This document shows, one piece after another, positions 27,573 through 36,605 of a stretch of 64,000 nt of DNA (positions within the stretch are counted from its first letter, which is position 1; every line of letters begins with the position of its first letter). The stretch is taken from the NCBI RefSeq assembly GCF_050908845.1, contig NZ_CP194171.1, positions 1,116,001 to 1,180,000 of the forward strand. Direction: 5' to 3'. A program made the position numbers and the translations under genes. The notes under the pieces are model-generated. The model did no database searches. It saw only the letters and a list, made by a program, of their open reading frames with translations, and had not been told where the DNA came from. This DNA is from Marinobacterium_D sp050908845. Lineage in GTDB: Bacteria; Pseudomonadota; Gammaproteobacteria; Pseudomonadales; Balneatricaceae.

Positions 27573-30368
27573 TCAGGACTCCTCTTTATGCACAGGGCGT
27601 TCGGTGGTGGTCAGTTTGCCGAGGTTTGCCAGGATCAGCAGCGTGGCACCGATGACTGTCAGGTAGACACCGAGGTCAAACAGCATCGCACTGGCCAGCT
27701 CGAACTCGCCGATCAGCGGCAGATGGAAGTGATCGAACCAGGAGGTCAGGAACGGACGTCCCGCCAGCCAGCTGCCCATACCGGTCAGGGTCGCAATCAG
27801 CAGGCCGGAGGCGATCAGCCACTGATAGTTGAGCTTCAGGCGTTGCTTGATGAACTCAACCCCGTTGGCCACGTACTGCTGGATGATCGCCACCGAGGTG
27901 ATCAGGCCGGCGATAAAGCCGCCCCCCGGCATATTGTGGCCACGCAGGAAGATGTAGACAGACACGAGCAGTGCAAGCGGCAGCAGCAGCTGGGAAACCA
28001 CGGCGAGGATCACCGGATAGCGGTCGGAGGACCAGGGACGGCCGCGCTCATCACCGGACGGCATATAGAGCCGCATACGGTTGATCAGTTTGAAAATCCC
28101 CAGTGCGGCGATGCCAAGCACGGTGATTTCGCCCAGCGTATCGAAGCCACGGAAGTCCACCAGAATGACGTTGACCACGTTGGTACCGCCACCGCCGGTC
28201 TTGCTGTTGGCGATAAAGAAGTCGGAGATCGTCGAATGCGGCCGCGTCATCAGTGCGTAGCAGAGGGTACCGACCACGCCGCCGATCAGGGCCGAGACCC
28301 CCAGGTCGCGCATCACCTGGTGGGGGCTTGATTCCTTCGGCGTCTTCTGAGGCAGGAAGAACAGCGCCAGCATCAGCAGTATCACCGTGACCACCTCGAC
28401 GGAGAGCTGGGTCAGCGCCAGGTCCGGCGCCGAGAAGCGAGCAAAGGCCATGGACACAATCAGACCGACGATAGAGAGCGTCAGCAGCGCGATCATGCGC
28501 TTGCGATGCCAGATAACCGTGGCGAAAGAGCCCAGCACCAGCAGTACCGCGCCGGTTATGACGACGCCATCGGCGGGGATGGCTTTATTGATCCCGACGG
28601 TGTTGTTGAGCTGCATCATCGGCCGCGCGATAAGTGCGGCGGTAAAGATCAGCATCAGCAGCAGGTAGCGTTGTAGCGAGCCGTTTTCAAGCCAGCCATG
28701 AACCGAGCGACAGCCGGCAACGAATGACTGCATCGCCTTTTCGAACACCTCCTTGGCATCGGCTTCCGGGAACTGGGCATGGAACTGGAACAGCACCTTG
28801 CGGTTGTAGTAGATCACCAGGCCGCCAAGGAAGGCCAGAATACTCATGGTCAGGGGCAGGTTGAAGCCGTGCCAGATCGCCAGGCTGTACTCGGGAACCA
28901 GCCCCTGAAGCACGGCGGCGGACGCACTTTGCAGCAGGCTGCCGATCACGTAACCCGGAATTACCCCTACCAGAAGGCAGAGCGCCACTAGGATCTCTAC
29001 CGGCAGCTTCATATAGCGCGGTGGCTCATGGGGGGTGCGGGGCAGGTCGATCGGTTCGCCGTTGAAAAATACATCGTGGATAAAACGCAGCGAATAGGCC
29101 ACGGAGAACACGCCGCCACAGGTCGCCAGCACTGGTATTAGCCAGGAGAGCGAGCCCAGAGTGCTTTGATGCAGCGTCTCGGAGAAGAACATCTCCTTCG
29201 ACAGAAAGCCGTTAAGCAGAGGGACACCGGCCATGGCGGAGGCAGCAACCATCGCCAGGGTTGCGGTGTAAGGCATGTACTTCCAGAGGCCGTTGAGCTT
29301 GCGCATATCGCGGGAGCCCGATTCGTGATCGATGATCCCGGCGGCCATGAACAGCGATGCTTTGAAAGTGGCGTGGTTTATGATGTGGAAGATCGCGGCC
29401 ACAGTGGCCAGCTTGGTGTCCATGCCGAGCAACAGTGTGATCAGGCCCAGGTGACTGATGGTCGAATAGGCGAGCAGTCCCTTGAGGTCATGCTTGAACA
29501 GGGCGAAATAGGCGCCAAGCAGCAGCGTGGCAAGCCCGGTCAGACTGACGATCAGGAACCACATATCGGTACCCGAGAGCACCGGGTAAAAACGGGCCAT
29601 CAGGAAGATACCGGCTTTCACCATGGTGGCGGAGTGCAGGTAAGCACTGACCGGCGTGGGGGCCGCCATGGCGTGGGGCAGCCAGAAATGGAACGGGAAC
29701 TGGGCCGACTTGGTGAAAGCGCCCAGCAGCATAAGCACCAGGATCACCGGGTAGAGGCTGGAATTACGGATCTGTACCGCGTGATCCAGCACCACGGTGA
29801 GGTCGAAACTGCCGACCAGGTTCCCGATTAGCAGCACGCCGGCCAGCAGGCAAAGGCCGCCGGCACCGGTAATGGTCAGCGCCATTCGGGCACCACGACG
29901 TGCCTCGCGTTTGTCCGACCAGAAGCTGATCAGCAGGAACGAACTGATACTGGTCAGCTCCCAGAACATCCACAGCTGCAGTAGATTGTTTGACAGCACG
30001 ATGCCCAGCATCGCCGTCATGAACAGGATCAGGTAGCTGTAAAACCGCCCCATCGAATCTTTCGCGGACAGATAATAGCGTGCGTATAGAATGATCAGCA
30101 GGCCGATGCCGAGAATCAGCAGGGAGAACAGCAGTCCAAGTCCGTCAAGCCGGAACGACAGCTCAAGCCCAAGCGACGGAATCCAGGGCAGACTGGCAAA
30201 GTGCGTCTGCCCGGAGAGTACATCGGAGGCGTGATTCAGAACGATGAACAGTGCCGCAGCGGGCAGGATAGCTGTCATCCAGGCGCATGCAGTACGTCCA
30301 TAGCGCTCGGAAAACAGCGGCACCAGGGTGCCTAAAAGGGGCAGCAGTGGTACCCAGATCAGGTTCAT
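27573..30368 (-). CDS. mrpA: Na+/H+ antiporter subunit MrpA fused to MrpB
   Basis: 931 residues. The N-terminal two thirds is a NuoL-like antiporter (FWELTSISSFLLISFWSDK, KSAQFPFHFWLPHAMAAPTPVSAYLHSATMV region with its conserved Lys and His). A DUF4040-type segment follows (LALTQLSVEVVTVILL, about 650-670), and the C-terminal about 130 residues match MrpB (RGHNMPGGGFIAGLI). This fused A-B form is typical of group 2 mrp operons in proteobacteria, so no separate mrpB is expected. First gene of the operon; a ribosome site CAGGAGT precedes the ATG. Confidence 0.95.
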   Translation of the reverse strand: MNLIWVPLLPLLGTLVPLFSERYGRTACAWMTAILPAAALFIVLNHASDVLSGQTHFASLPWIPSLGLELSFRLDGLGLLFSLLILGIGLLIILYARYYLSAKDSMGRFYSYLILFMTAMLGIVLSNNLLQLWMFWELTSISSFLLISFWSDKREARRGARMALTITGAGGLCLLAGVLLIGNLVGSFDLTVVLDHAVQIRNSSLYPVILVLMLLGAFTKSAQFPFHFWLPHAMAAPTPVSAYLHSATMVKAGIFLMARFYPVLSGTDMWFLIVSLTGLATLLLGAYFALFKHDLKGLLAYSTISHLGLITLLLGMDTKLATVAAIFHIINHATFKASLFMAAGIIDHESGSRDMRKLNGLWKYMPYTATLAMVAASAMAGVPLLNGFLSKEMFFSETLHQSTLGSLSWLIPVLATCGGVFSVAYSLRFIHDVFFNGEPIDLPRTPHEPPRYMKLPVEILVALCLLVGVIPGYVIGSLLQSASAAVLQGLVPEYSLAIWHGFNLPLTMSILAFLGGLVIYYNRKVLFQFHAQFPEADAKEVFEKAMQSFVAGCRSVHGWLENGSLQRYLLLMLIFTAALIARPMMQLNNTVGINKAIPADGVVITGAVLLVLGSFATVIWHRKRMIALLTLSIVGLIVSMAFARFSAPDLALTQLSVEVVTVILLMLALFFLPQKTPKESSPHQVMRDLGVSALIGGVVGTLCYALMTRPHSTISDFFIANSKTGGGGTNVVNVILVDFRGFDTLGEITVLGIAALGIFKLINRMRLYMPSGDERGRPWSSDRYPVILAVVSQLLLPLALLVSVYIFLRGHNMPGGGFIAGLITSVAIIQQYVANGVEFIKQRLKLNYQWLIASGLLIATLTGMGSWLAGRPFLTSWFDHFHLPLIGEFELASAMLFDLGVYLTVIGATLLILANLGKLTTTERPVHKEES

Positions 30369-30447
30369 GGCAGGGGTAAACTCCTGTCAGTTGAGCCAAT
30401 ATATGTCGCCGTTATGGCAAAGCATTTTCGTGCATTCCAGAAATCTC

Positions 30448-30460
30448 CGTTCCGGGAACG
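30448..30460. promoter_or_regulatory. 13-bp palindrome upstream of the mrp operon, operator-like
   Basis: CGTTCCGGGAACG is perfectly symmetric around its central G and lies 80 bp upstream of the mrpA start. It resembles a dimeric repressor site, but no regulator can be named. Confidence 0.35.
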
Positions 30461-30512
30461 CAACGCGTATTTATAACGACTTAGCTCGAAGGAGTCTAAT
30501 GAAACCGGAGTT

Positions 30513-30536
30513 TCCCGGGGTGATGCTCCCCCGGGA
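30513..30536 (-). terminator. GC-rich hairpin after rfaH, possible terminator
   Basis: TCCCGGGG (30513-30520) pairs perfectly with CCCCGGGA (30529-30536) around an 8-base loop, about 85 bp past the rfaH stop on the minus strand. No U tract follows, so it may be a structural or factor-dependent site instead. Confidence 0.35.
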
Positions 30537-30619
30537 GCAGCCCCTCGCCGCAACCACCGCCTGGTCTGGAAACATATCCTGCTAGCTGCAATAGGGCCGG
30601 GGCGGTGCTCTGGTGGGTG

Positions 30620-31111
30620 TTAACCCCGAATGACCCCGAGATCCACGGATAACCGCTGCCACTTACCCAGCAGCTCCAGCAGAACGAATGCGCGTTGCTC
30701 GCCATCGTATTGCATGAACACCGCCTCGAGCCCCCGGAAAGGCCCTTCGGTAATCTCGATCTTCTGCTCTTTTTCCAGCCGGTGCTCCGGCTCTTTATCG
30801 CAACGCAGTTTGCTTCGCAGTGCCTCGACGACCTGAGCAGGGACGATGGCCGGTTTGTTGCCGAAGGTGATGATGCGGGCAACCCCGCGGGTGGAACGGA
30901 TCGGTCGCCAGTTGCTCTCCATCTCTGACAACCAGATAAATAGATACCCGGGGAACAGCGGCTCCTCCTCCGTTACCCGCTTGCCACGTTTTACTTTCTC
31001 GACGCTGATCCAGGGCACAAACAGGTCGAAGCCCTGATTCTCCAGCTCCTGCTGAGCGCGAGCCGTCTGGCCCGGCTTGGCCTGCACGACATACCAGTTA
31101 TAGCTCGCCAT
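30620..31111 (-). CDS. rfaH: Transcription antitermination factor RfaH
   Basis: 163 residues from the ATG at 31111 (MASYNWYVVQAKPGQ); the frame continues 18 bp upstream but this start matches the family. The NGN domain has the conserved PLFPGYLFIWL segment, and the C-terminal KOW-type domain contains EITEGPFRGLEAVFM. RfaH is a NusG paralogue that binds polymerase paused at an ops site and allows it to run through long polysaccharide operons. It is divergent from such an operon, and two ops elements are present in the window, which supports RfaH rather than NusG. Confidence 0.93.
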   Translation of the reverse strand: MASYNWYVVQAKPGQTARAQQELENQGFDLFVPWISVEKVKRGKRVTEEEPLFPGYLFIWLSEMESNWRPIRSTRGVARIITFGNKPAIVPAQVVEALRSKLRCDKEPEHRLEKEQKIEITEGPFRGLEAVFMQYDGEQRAFVLLELLGKWQRLSVDLGVIRG

Positions 31112-31145
31112 TGAACAAACTCTTCTCAATCAAACTCAAACAAAC

Positions 31146-31151
31146 ATTATA
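31146..31151 (-). promoter_or_regulatory. Candidate -10 box for rfaH
   Basis: A perfect TATAAT reads on the minus strand at 31151-31146, 35 bp upstream of the rfaH ATG. The 17-bp-distant hexamer (TTTAGC) is a poor -35, so only the -10 is convincing. Confidence 0.45.
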
Positions 31152-31330
31152 GGCGTATGGGGAGTGCGGCTAAAGTCATGTAGAATCCCGCGATCGGCCC
31201 ACAGAACGTTGCACCTTTACGCAATCGCTTGATATGCAAATGGTAATCGTTTCTGGAAATGGAATAGGGGCGTTTAAAACGTCGCTGGGCCAGCGTTGGT
31301 TTTTATGGGTTCGAGGAGCGCCCGGCAGAC

Positions 31331-31350
31331 AACCTCCGGGCGGTAGCGTG
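31331..31350 (+). promoter_or_regulatory. ops (JUMPStart core) RfaH recruitment element 1
   Basis: The exact core GGCGGTAGCGTG is at 31339-31350, within AACCTCCGGGCGGTAGCGTG. It lies in the 437-bp untranslated leader between rfaH and ugd, 199 bp before the ugd start, on the strand of the polysaccharide genes. In the non-template strand the core forms the small hairpin recognised by RfaH. No other gene is seen in 31112-31548. The promoter should lie upstream of 31331 but no convincing one was found. Confidence 0.93.
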
Positions 31351-31548
31351 GCAGAAAGCCGGGTCCGGTTTCGCGAAACTGGCCTCGGAGTGTTGGCCGG
31401 CAGATGTAAGGCAAAAAGCTTCGTCCTCAGCCTATGGACTCTTTGGCGGATACTGCGCTTCGGTTACCGCGTCCTATAAAGTGCAATGACAAAAGCGCAT
31501 CATAATAACGGTTGTTACGTACCGGTTTGGATACAGGAGAAGGGTTGA

Positions 31549-32718
31549 GTGAAAATCGCGGTTGCAGGTACTGGCTATGTGGGTCTTTCCATCGCTGTGC
31601 TGCTGGCACAGCATAACGAAGTGGTTGCCCTGGATATCCTCCAGGAGAAAGTGGACCTCATCAACGCGAAGCGTTCACCGATCGAAGATGCCGAGATTGA
31701 GGAGATGCTGCGAAACGCAGACCTCAACCTGGTTGCAACGACCGATAAAGAAACAGCCTTCAAAAACGCTGACTTCGTCGTTATCGCAACGCCCACGGAT
31801 TACGATCCCGAGACAAACTACTTCAATACCAAAAGCATCGAGTCGGTGATCGCGGATGTTATGGCCATCAACCCGGACGCGGTCATGGTCATCAAGTCGA
31901 CAGTACCAGTGGGCTATACCAAAAGCACCTGTGAGCAGTTTGGTACCGAAAACCTGCTGTTCTCGCCGGAGTTCCTGCGCGAAGGCAAGGCACTGTATGA
32001 CAATCTGCATCCGTCCCGAATAGTGGTGGGCGAGCAGTCCGAGCGCGGCAAGGCGTTTGCCGGACTGCTGCAGGAGGGTGCCATCAAACAGGATGTGCCC
32101 ACCCTGTTTACCGACAGCACCGAAGCGGAAGCGATCAAGCTATTTGCCAACACCTACCTGGCCATGCGCGTGGCCTACTTCAACGAACTCGACACATACG
32201 CTGAAACCCATGGCCTCGACACCCGCCAGATTATCGAAGGTGTTGGCCTGGACCCCCGTATCGGCAGCCACTACAACAATCCCAGCTTCGGCTACGGTGG
32301 CTACTGTCTGCCAAAAGATACCAAGCAGCTGCTGGCTAATTACTCCGAGGTGCCCAGCAACCTGATCCGCGCTATCGTCGATGCCAATACCACCCGCAAA
32401 GACTTTATCGCCAACAGCATTATTGCCAAGGACCCCAAGGTTGTCGGTATTTACCGCCTGGTGATGAAGTCAGGCTCCGACAACTTCCGCGCGTCGGCTA
32501 TTCAGGGGGTAATGAAACGCATCAAGGCAAAAGGGATAGAGGTGGTTGTCTACGAGCCAGTGCTGGAGGAAGAGGAATTTTTCCATTCGCGCGTTATTAA
32601 AGATCTTGAGGAGTTCAAACAGATAAGTGATGTGATCATTGCGAATCGTCGATCGGATAACTTGAGTGACGCTGCTGAGAAGGTTTACACACGCGATTTG
32701 TTTGGCAGTGATTCGTAA
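31549..32718 (+). CDS. ugd: UDP-glucose 6-dehydrogenase
   Basis: 389 residues from a GTG preceded by AGGAGAAGGG. The Rossmann motif VAGTGYVGLSIA starts the protein; PEFLREG, KLFANTYLAMRVAYFNEL and the active-site GYGGYCLPKD with its catalytic Cys are all intact, unlike the paralogue at 20518. It oxidises UDP-glucose to UDP-glucuronate for the polysaccharide. The length matches the E. coli-type Ugd (388). First gene after the ops leader and still of core-like base composition; AT-rich genes start right after it. Confidence 0.95.
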   Translation: MKIAVAGTGYVGLSIAVLLAQHNEVVALDILQEKVDLINAKRSPIEDAEIEEMLRNADLNLVATTDKETAFKNADFVVIATPTDYDPETNYFNTKSIESVIADVMAINPDAVMVIKSTVPVGYTKSTCEQFGTENLLFSPEFLREGKALYDNLHPSRIVVGEQSERGKAFAGLLQEGAIKQDVPTLFTDSTEAEAIKLFANTYLAMRVAYFNELDTYAETHGLDTRQIIEGVGLDPRIGSHYNNPSFGYGGYCLPKDTKQLLANYSEVPSNLIRAIVDANTTRKDFIANSIIAKDPKVVGIYRLVMKSGSDNFRASAIQGVMKRIKAKGIEVVVYEPVLEEEEFFHSRVIKDLEEFKQISDVIIANRRSDNLSDAAEKVYTRDLFGSDS

Positions 32719-32854
32719 GTGTTTTAAACAATAGTTATTAAAATAAATACCGAATACTCAAATTCTATTGTTGGTAGCCATTCCTTTATTCTTTAAATTT
32801 TTAATAGATTACCGGGGTTACGGCTTTGTAACTCCCGATTTGCTGAGGTTGTAA

Positions 32855-34042
32855 ATGAAATTTGGTTTACTTTGGCACTCCTTTTCTTCCGGTAACCTTG
32901 GTGTTGGTGCTTTAAGTTTATCTAATATGATGTTGATAGAAGAAGCTGCTAAAAAACAAGGGGTTGAAGCGGAGTTTGTTCTGATAGGTTCTTCGGGGGA
33001 TTGTAATTATCCTCCGGTGGGAGAGTCATTAAAATATGAATTTATAGAGTTTAGTGAAAAAGAATTTTTAAAAAACCCTTACAAGATCTATAAGGCTATT
33101 AAATCTTGTGATGCGGTGTTTGATATCGGTGAAGGTGATAGCTTTTCGGATATTTATGGTAAAAAGCGACTGATTAAGTTGTTGGTGTCTAAATTTATGG
33201 TGCTTAGCGCTGGAGTACCCTTGTTACTATCGCCACAAACGATCGGACCTTTTGATACAGTTTGGGGTCGGTATATTGCAGCGTTTATAATGAAGCGGTG
33301 TAAAGAAGTATTTTCTCGAGATCATCAATCAACAAAGCTGTTAGAGAAACTTAACGTTTTATCTAGGTGTGAGGCTGTTGATGTAGCTTTTTATTTGCCT
33401 TATGGGGTGAGTCACGATTTTAAAAGAAATAGCAGTAAAAAAATTGGTCTTTCCATATCGGCATTACTATTTCACGGCGGGTATAGAAATAATAAGAACC
33501 AGTTTGGCTTGAAAACGGATTATAAAAAGTTAACTTTTCATCTGGTAGAAGAGTTACTGGACCGGGGTTATGAGGTGCACCTGATTCCACATGTTATTCC
33601 AAAAGGTTTTATAGAAGAGGACGATTACTCACTGGCCGAAGTGTTAAAAGAACGGTATTCGCAGCTAGTGCTGGCCCCAAGGTTTAGGGGGCCTGTTGAG
33701 GCAAAAAGATATATGGCCGGTCTTGATTTTTTAATTGGCGCACGGATGCATGCCACAATAGGTGCTTTTTCAGCTGGTGTTCCGGTGGTTCCTTTAGCTT
33801 ATAGCCGAAAGTTTTCTGGACTTTATGAATCATTGGATTACGGTAGGGTTGTTAACCTAAAGACCGAAAGTACAGAAAGTGCTTTGCAGGAAGTTATGAT
33901 GTGCTTGGCAGATTATGAACAACTCAAAAATGACGTTGTTACTAGTCGTGCAATTATTTCGGAAAAGTTGGCGGTCTATAGCGCTAATCTAGAAGCTTTT
34001 GTTTCCTCACTAGTCAATGAGCGTTCGTCTGGTGGCAAATAA
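32855..34042 (+). CDS. Polysaccharide pyruvyl transferase family protein
   Basis: 395 residues. Features of the CsaB/WcaK family are present: an N-terminal HSFSSGNLGVGALSLSNM, the acidic DAVFDIGEGDSFSDIYG, GVPLLLSPQTIGPF, and the C-terminal GARMHATIGAFSAGVPVVPLAY. Such enzymes add a ketal-linked pyruvate from phosphoenolpyruvate to a sugar, giving the glycan negative charge. It starts the AT-rich block after a 136-bp AT-rich spacer, and its stop overlaps the flippase ATG. The acceptor sugar cannot be read from sequence. Confidence 0.85.
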   Translation: MKFGLLWHSFSSGNLGVGALSLSNMMLIEEAAKKQGVEAEFVLIGSSGDCNYPPVGESLKYEFIEFSEKEFLKNPYKIYKAIKSCDAVFDIGEGDSFSDIYGKKRLIKLLVSKFMVLSAGVPLLLSPQTIGPFDTVWGRYIAAFIMKRCKEVFSRDHQSTKLLEKLNVLSRCEAVDVAFYLPYGVSHDFKRNSSKKIGLSISALLFHGGYRNNKNQFGLKTDYKKLTFHLVEELLDRGYEVHLIPHVIPKGFIEEDDYSLAEVLKERYSQLVLAPRFRGPVEAKRYMAGLDFLIGARMHATIGAFSAGVPVVPLAYSRKFSGLYESLDYGRVVNLKTESTESALQEVMMCLADYEQLKNDVVTSRAIISEKLAVYSANLEAFVSSLVNERSSGGK

Positions 34043-35274
34043 TGCGTGATTATTTGTTAATGGGGGTGGTCACTGCTGCAAGAATAAGTGTCGCTTTAGG
34101 TACCCTTCTAATATTAGCTCGAGTATTAGGGCCTAATAAGTTTGGTTTTATTTCAGTCGTCGTTACTTGGTCTGCTATTGCAGCGTTAGTTACAGACTAC
34201 GGATTTAATATGCAGGCCATTCGTGATATAGGTGCTAATAATGAAAGAGCTGTTAACGTTATGTCTTCCAGTTTGGCTGGAAAAACCATATTGGTTTCAA
34301 TCACCACGTGCATTTTTATTCCGCTCATTTTACTTGTATCAGGACTCAGTGATATTGAAAGAGTCGTCGCCGCATTATTTTTTTTTGGTACGTTGGCAGG
34401 TTCATACGGCGACTTAGCTTTAGTTGCTTTTCGGGGGCTTAGAGAATATAAAAGCGAAGCAGAGGTTGTAGTAATCGCTGCATTTTTGCATTTTATAATT
34501 TTATTGGTAGTAGTGTTTTTAAGTGATGATTTAATATTAATCGCCTTCGCTTTTATTTTGTCTCGTTTATTATACGCAATATTGGCCGTAATTTCATTGG
34601 TACGTCGGTTTTCTAAAGATAAAATATTTTTCTTTAATCTTAGTACAGTTATGCATCGGTTTAGGTCATCTTTAAGTTTTGCTGTCGATAGTGGTGCAAC
34701 TAATATATTTTCTCAGTTGGATGTTATTCTTATAAACCACCTCGCTGGACGAGAAATGGCAGGTATATATTTTGCAGGAGCTAGGTTACTACAAGGGGCA
34801 GTTCCGTTTAGTGTTTTATTGGCAAGTATTCATATACCGAGGTGTGCTAAGCTTGGATATGATAAGAGTGCTCGTTTAAAGGGATATGGGCTACGAATAT
34901 TTTTAGAGTATATAGTGGTAGGAGTGTTTTTTGGTTTCGCTTTTTTTATTTTAGGACCCATAATTACAAATTGGTTTCTTGGCCCAGATTATAAACTGCT
35001 AAACAGTCTGTGGTTGGCCTTTGGCGTTTTTACAGCTATACGCTTTGCTGCTGCGGGTATAGGAGTGCAGTTAGTTGCGCTGGGAACAGGATTTATACGC
35101 ACAAGTGGGATTATACTGTCAGGAGTTATAACAATAGTACTCTATTGGATTTATATCCCTGATAAAGGGATAGTCGCTGCGCCTTGGGTTTCAGCATTTG
35201 GTATGACGTTTATTACGATTTTCTATGCCGTCGTCATAATGAAAATATATGGGAAAATGAAAGCTGAAGTTTAA
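34042..35274 (+). CDS. wzx: Wzx-type polysaccharide flippase
   Basis: 410 residues with about 12 hydrophobic segments, of the MOP/polysaccharide transporter (RfbX) type: an N-terminal TAARISVALGTLLILARVLGPNKFG region and the VDSGATNIFSQLDVILINHLAG segment are characteristic. It would flip undecaprenyl-PP-linked repeat units to the periplasm for Wzy. AT-rich codon use is shared with its neighbours. The ATG overlaps the upstream stop by one base. Two other translocase candidates occur in the locus (43464, 48521). Confidence 0.85.
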   Translation: MRDYLLMGVVTAARISVALGTLLILARVLGPNKFGFISVVVTWSAIAALVTDYGFNMQAIRDIGANNERAVNVMSSSLAGKTILVSITTCIFIPLILLVSGLSDIERVVAALFFFGTLAGSYGDLALVAFRGLREYKSEAEVVVIAAFLHFIILLVVVFLSDDLILIAFAFILSRLLYAILAVISLVRRFSKDKIFFFNLSTVMHRFRSSLSFAVDSGATNIFSQLDVILINHLAGREMAGIYFAGARLLQGAVPFSVLLASIHIPRCAKLGYDKSARLKGYGLRIFLEYIVVGVFFGFAFFILGPIITNWFLGPDYKLLNSLWLAFGVFTAIRFAAAGIGVQLVALGTGFIRTSGIILSGVITIVLYWIYIPDKGIVAAPWVSAFGMTFITIFYAVVIMKIYGKMKAEV

Positions 35275-35321
35275 ATTGGGTGTGTTGGTAGGATTAAACT
35301 GGTTAAAGAGATAGTTCTGTA

Positions 35322-36605
35322 ATGAGAGCAGAAATAAATCAGGTTCTAAATAACGACCTTTGCAGTGGTTGTGGCTTGTGTAGTTTTTTAGCTGCGGACA
35401 ACGCGGTTAAGATGCGTATCGATGGAGACGGATTTAATAGGCCACAAATATCGAGCACCTTCAAAGATCAAACCATCATCGCTTCTAGTCAAAATACAAC
35501 GTACTTTTCGAAGTCTTGTCCAGGGCTTAATTTAGACATCCGGCCATACAAATCTCATGACTATGATGCAATATGGGGGCAGATAAAGAAAGTCTTAAGA
35601 GGCTATGCTGTAGACGAAAATATTCGAAGGAAAGGGTCTTCGGGGGGCGTTATATCTGGCTTGGCTAAGTATTGCTTGGATCAAAAATTGGTCGATGGAG
35701 TTATCCAGATTAAAGCATCGACAGAGGATCCCTTAATAAATGTAGCGGTGGTAAATTGCACAGAAGAAAACATAGTGGAGTCTGCTGGATCTCGGTATGC
35801 GCCGGCATCTCCTGCTGAAGCACTTAAGATAATTTCTCAGTCTAATGAAAAAAAGTATTTGTTTATTGGGAAACCATGTGATGTGGCCGCAATAAGGCAG
35901 CTACAGGCTTGTGATAGTGATTTGAAGATTAAAATTCCTTATTTGGTTTCGTTCATGTGCGCCGGGACTCCAAGTATTAAAGGGACAGAGAAAGTATTAG
36001 AACGGCTGGCTATAGATAAGGGTGACGTAGCCAGTTTTAGATACCGTGGTGACGGTTGGCCGGGGTTAACAAAAGCTATATTACGTAGCGGTGAATCCCG
36101 TTCGATGACATATAACGAGTCTTGGGGAAGCGTTCTTAATCGGTATCTTCAAACTCGTTGCAAAATATGCCCTGACGGCATCGGAGAATTCGCCGATATT
36201 GTGTGCGCAGACGGTTGGGAGGGAGATGAAAATGGCTACCCTTCGTTTGATGAGAAAGATGGTTATTCATTAATATTAGTGAGAACCGGAACAGGAGAAG
36301 AATTGTTTTCTAAAGCTGAGTCTGAAGGAGTTATTATTACCGAAAAATACAATATTAAAAAACTTAATAAAATTCAGCCGTTTCAATTTTATCGACGCAG
36401 TACCATATTACCTCGTTTATGGGCTATGAGGTTTATGATGTTAAAACCTCCCGTGTATAAAGGGTTTTCTTTTGGCGTTGGTGTTCGTGAAATCGGTCTT
36501 TATAAAAGTTTTAAGGCCTTTATAGGGATGTTGATGAGAAGGGGAAGTATTAAAAAAAGATCCTTTAAAACAGAGATCGATGATTCGAATAATAAAGCGA
36601 ATTGA
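35322..36605 (+). CDS. Coenzyme F420 hydrogenase/dehydrogenase beta-subunit (FrhB) family protein
   Basis: 427 residues. A ferredoxin-like start, CSGCGLC (C14, C17, C20) with a further Cys at SCPGL, suggests a 4Fe-4S centre. KGSSGGVISGLAKY, GKPCDVAAIRQLQ and ICPDGIGEFADIVCADGW are typical FrhB-family segments. Family members use flavin and Fe-S centres. In polysaccharide loci they often sit beside pyruvyl transferases, but their reaction there is not established. It lies between wzx and wzy, so a glycan-related redox step is inferred from context only. Confidence 0.8.
   Translation: MRAEINQVLNNDLCSGCGLCSFLAADNAVKMRIDGDGFNRPQISSTFKDQTIIASSQNTTYFSKSCPGLNLDIRPYKSHDYDAIWGQIKKVLRGYAVDENIRRKGSSGGVISGLAKYCLDQKLVDGVIQIKASTEDPLINVAVVNCTEENIVESAGSRYAPASPAEALKIISQSNEKKYLFIGKPCDVAAIRQLQACDSDLKIKIPYLVSFMCAGTPSIKGTEKVLERLAIDKGDVASFRYRGDGWPGLTKAILRSGESRSMTYNESWGSVLNRYLQTRCKICPDGIGEFADIVCADGWEGDENGYPSFDEKDGYSLILVRTGTGEELFSKAESEGVIITEKYNIKKLNKIQPFQFYRRSTILPRLWAMRFMMLKPPVYKGFSFGVGVREIGLYKSFKAFIGMLMRRGSIKKRSFKTEIDDSNNKAN

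Noticed and set aside
26144..30036. Plus-strand frames rich in Gln/His/Asp opposite the mrp genes
   Set aside because: These are shadows of membrane-protein codons; there are no starts with ribosome sites and no homology.
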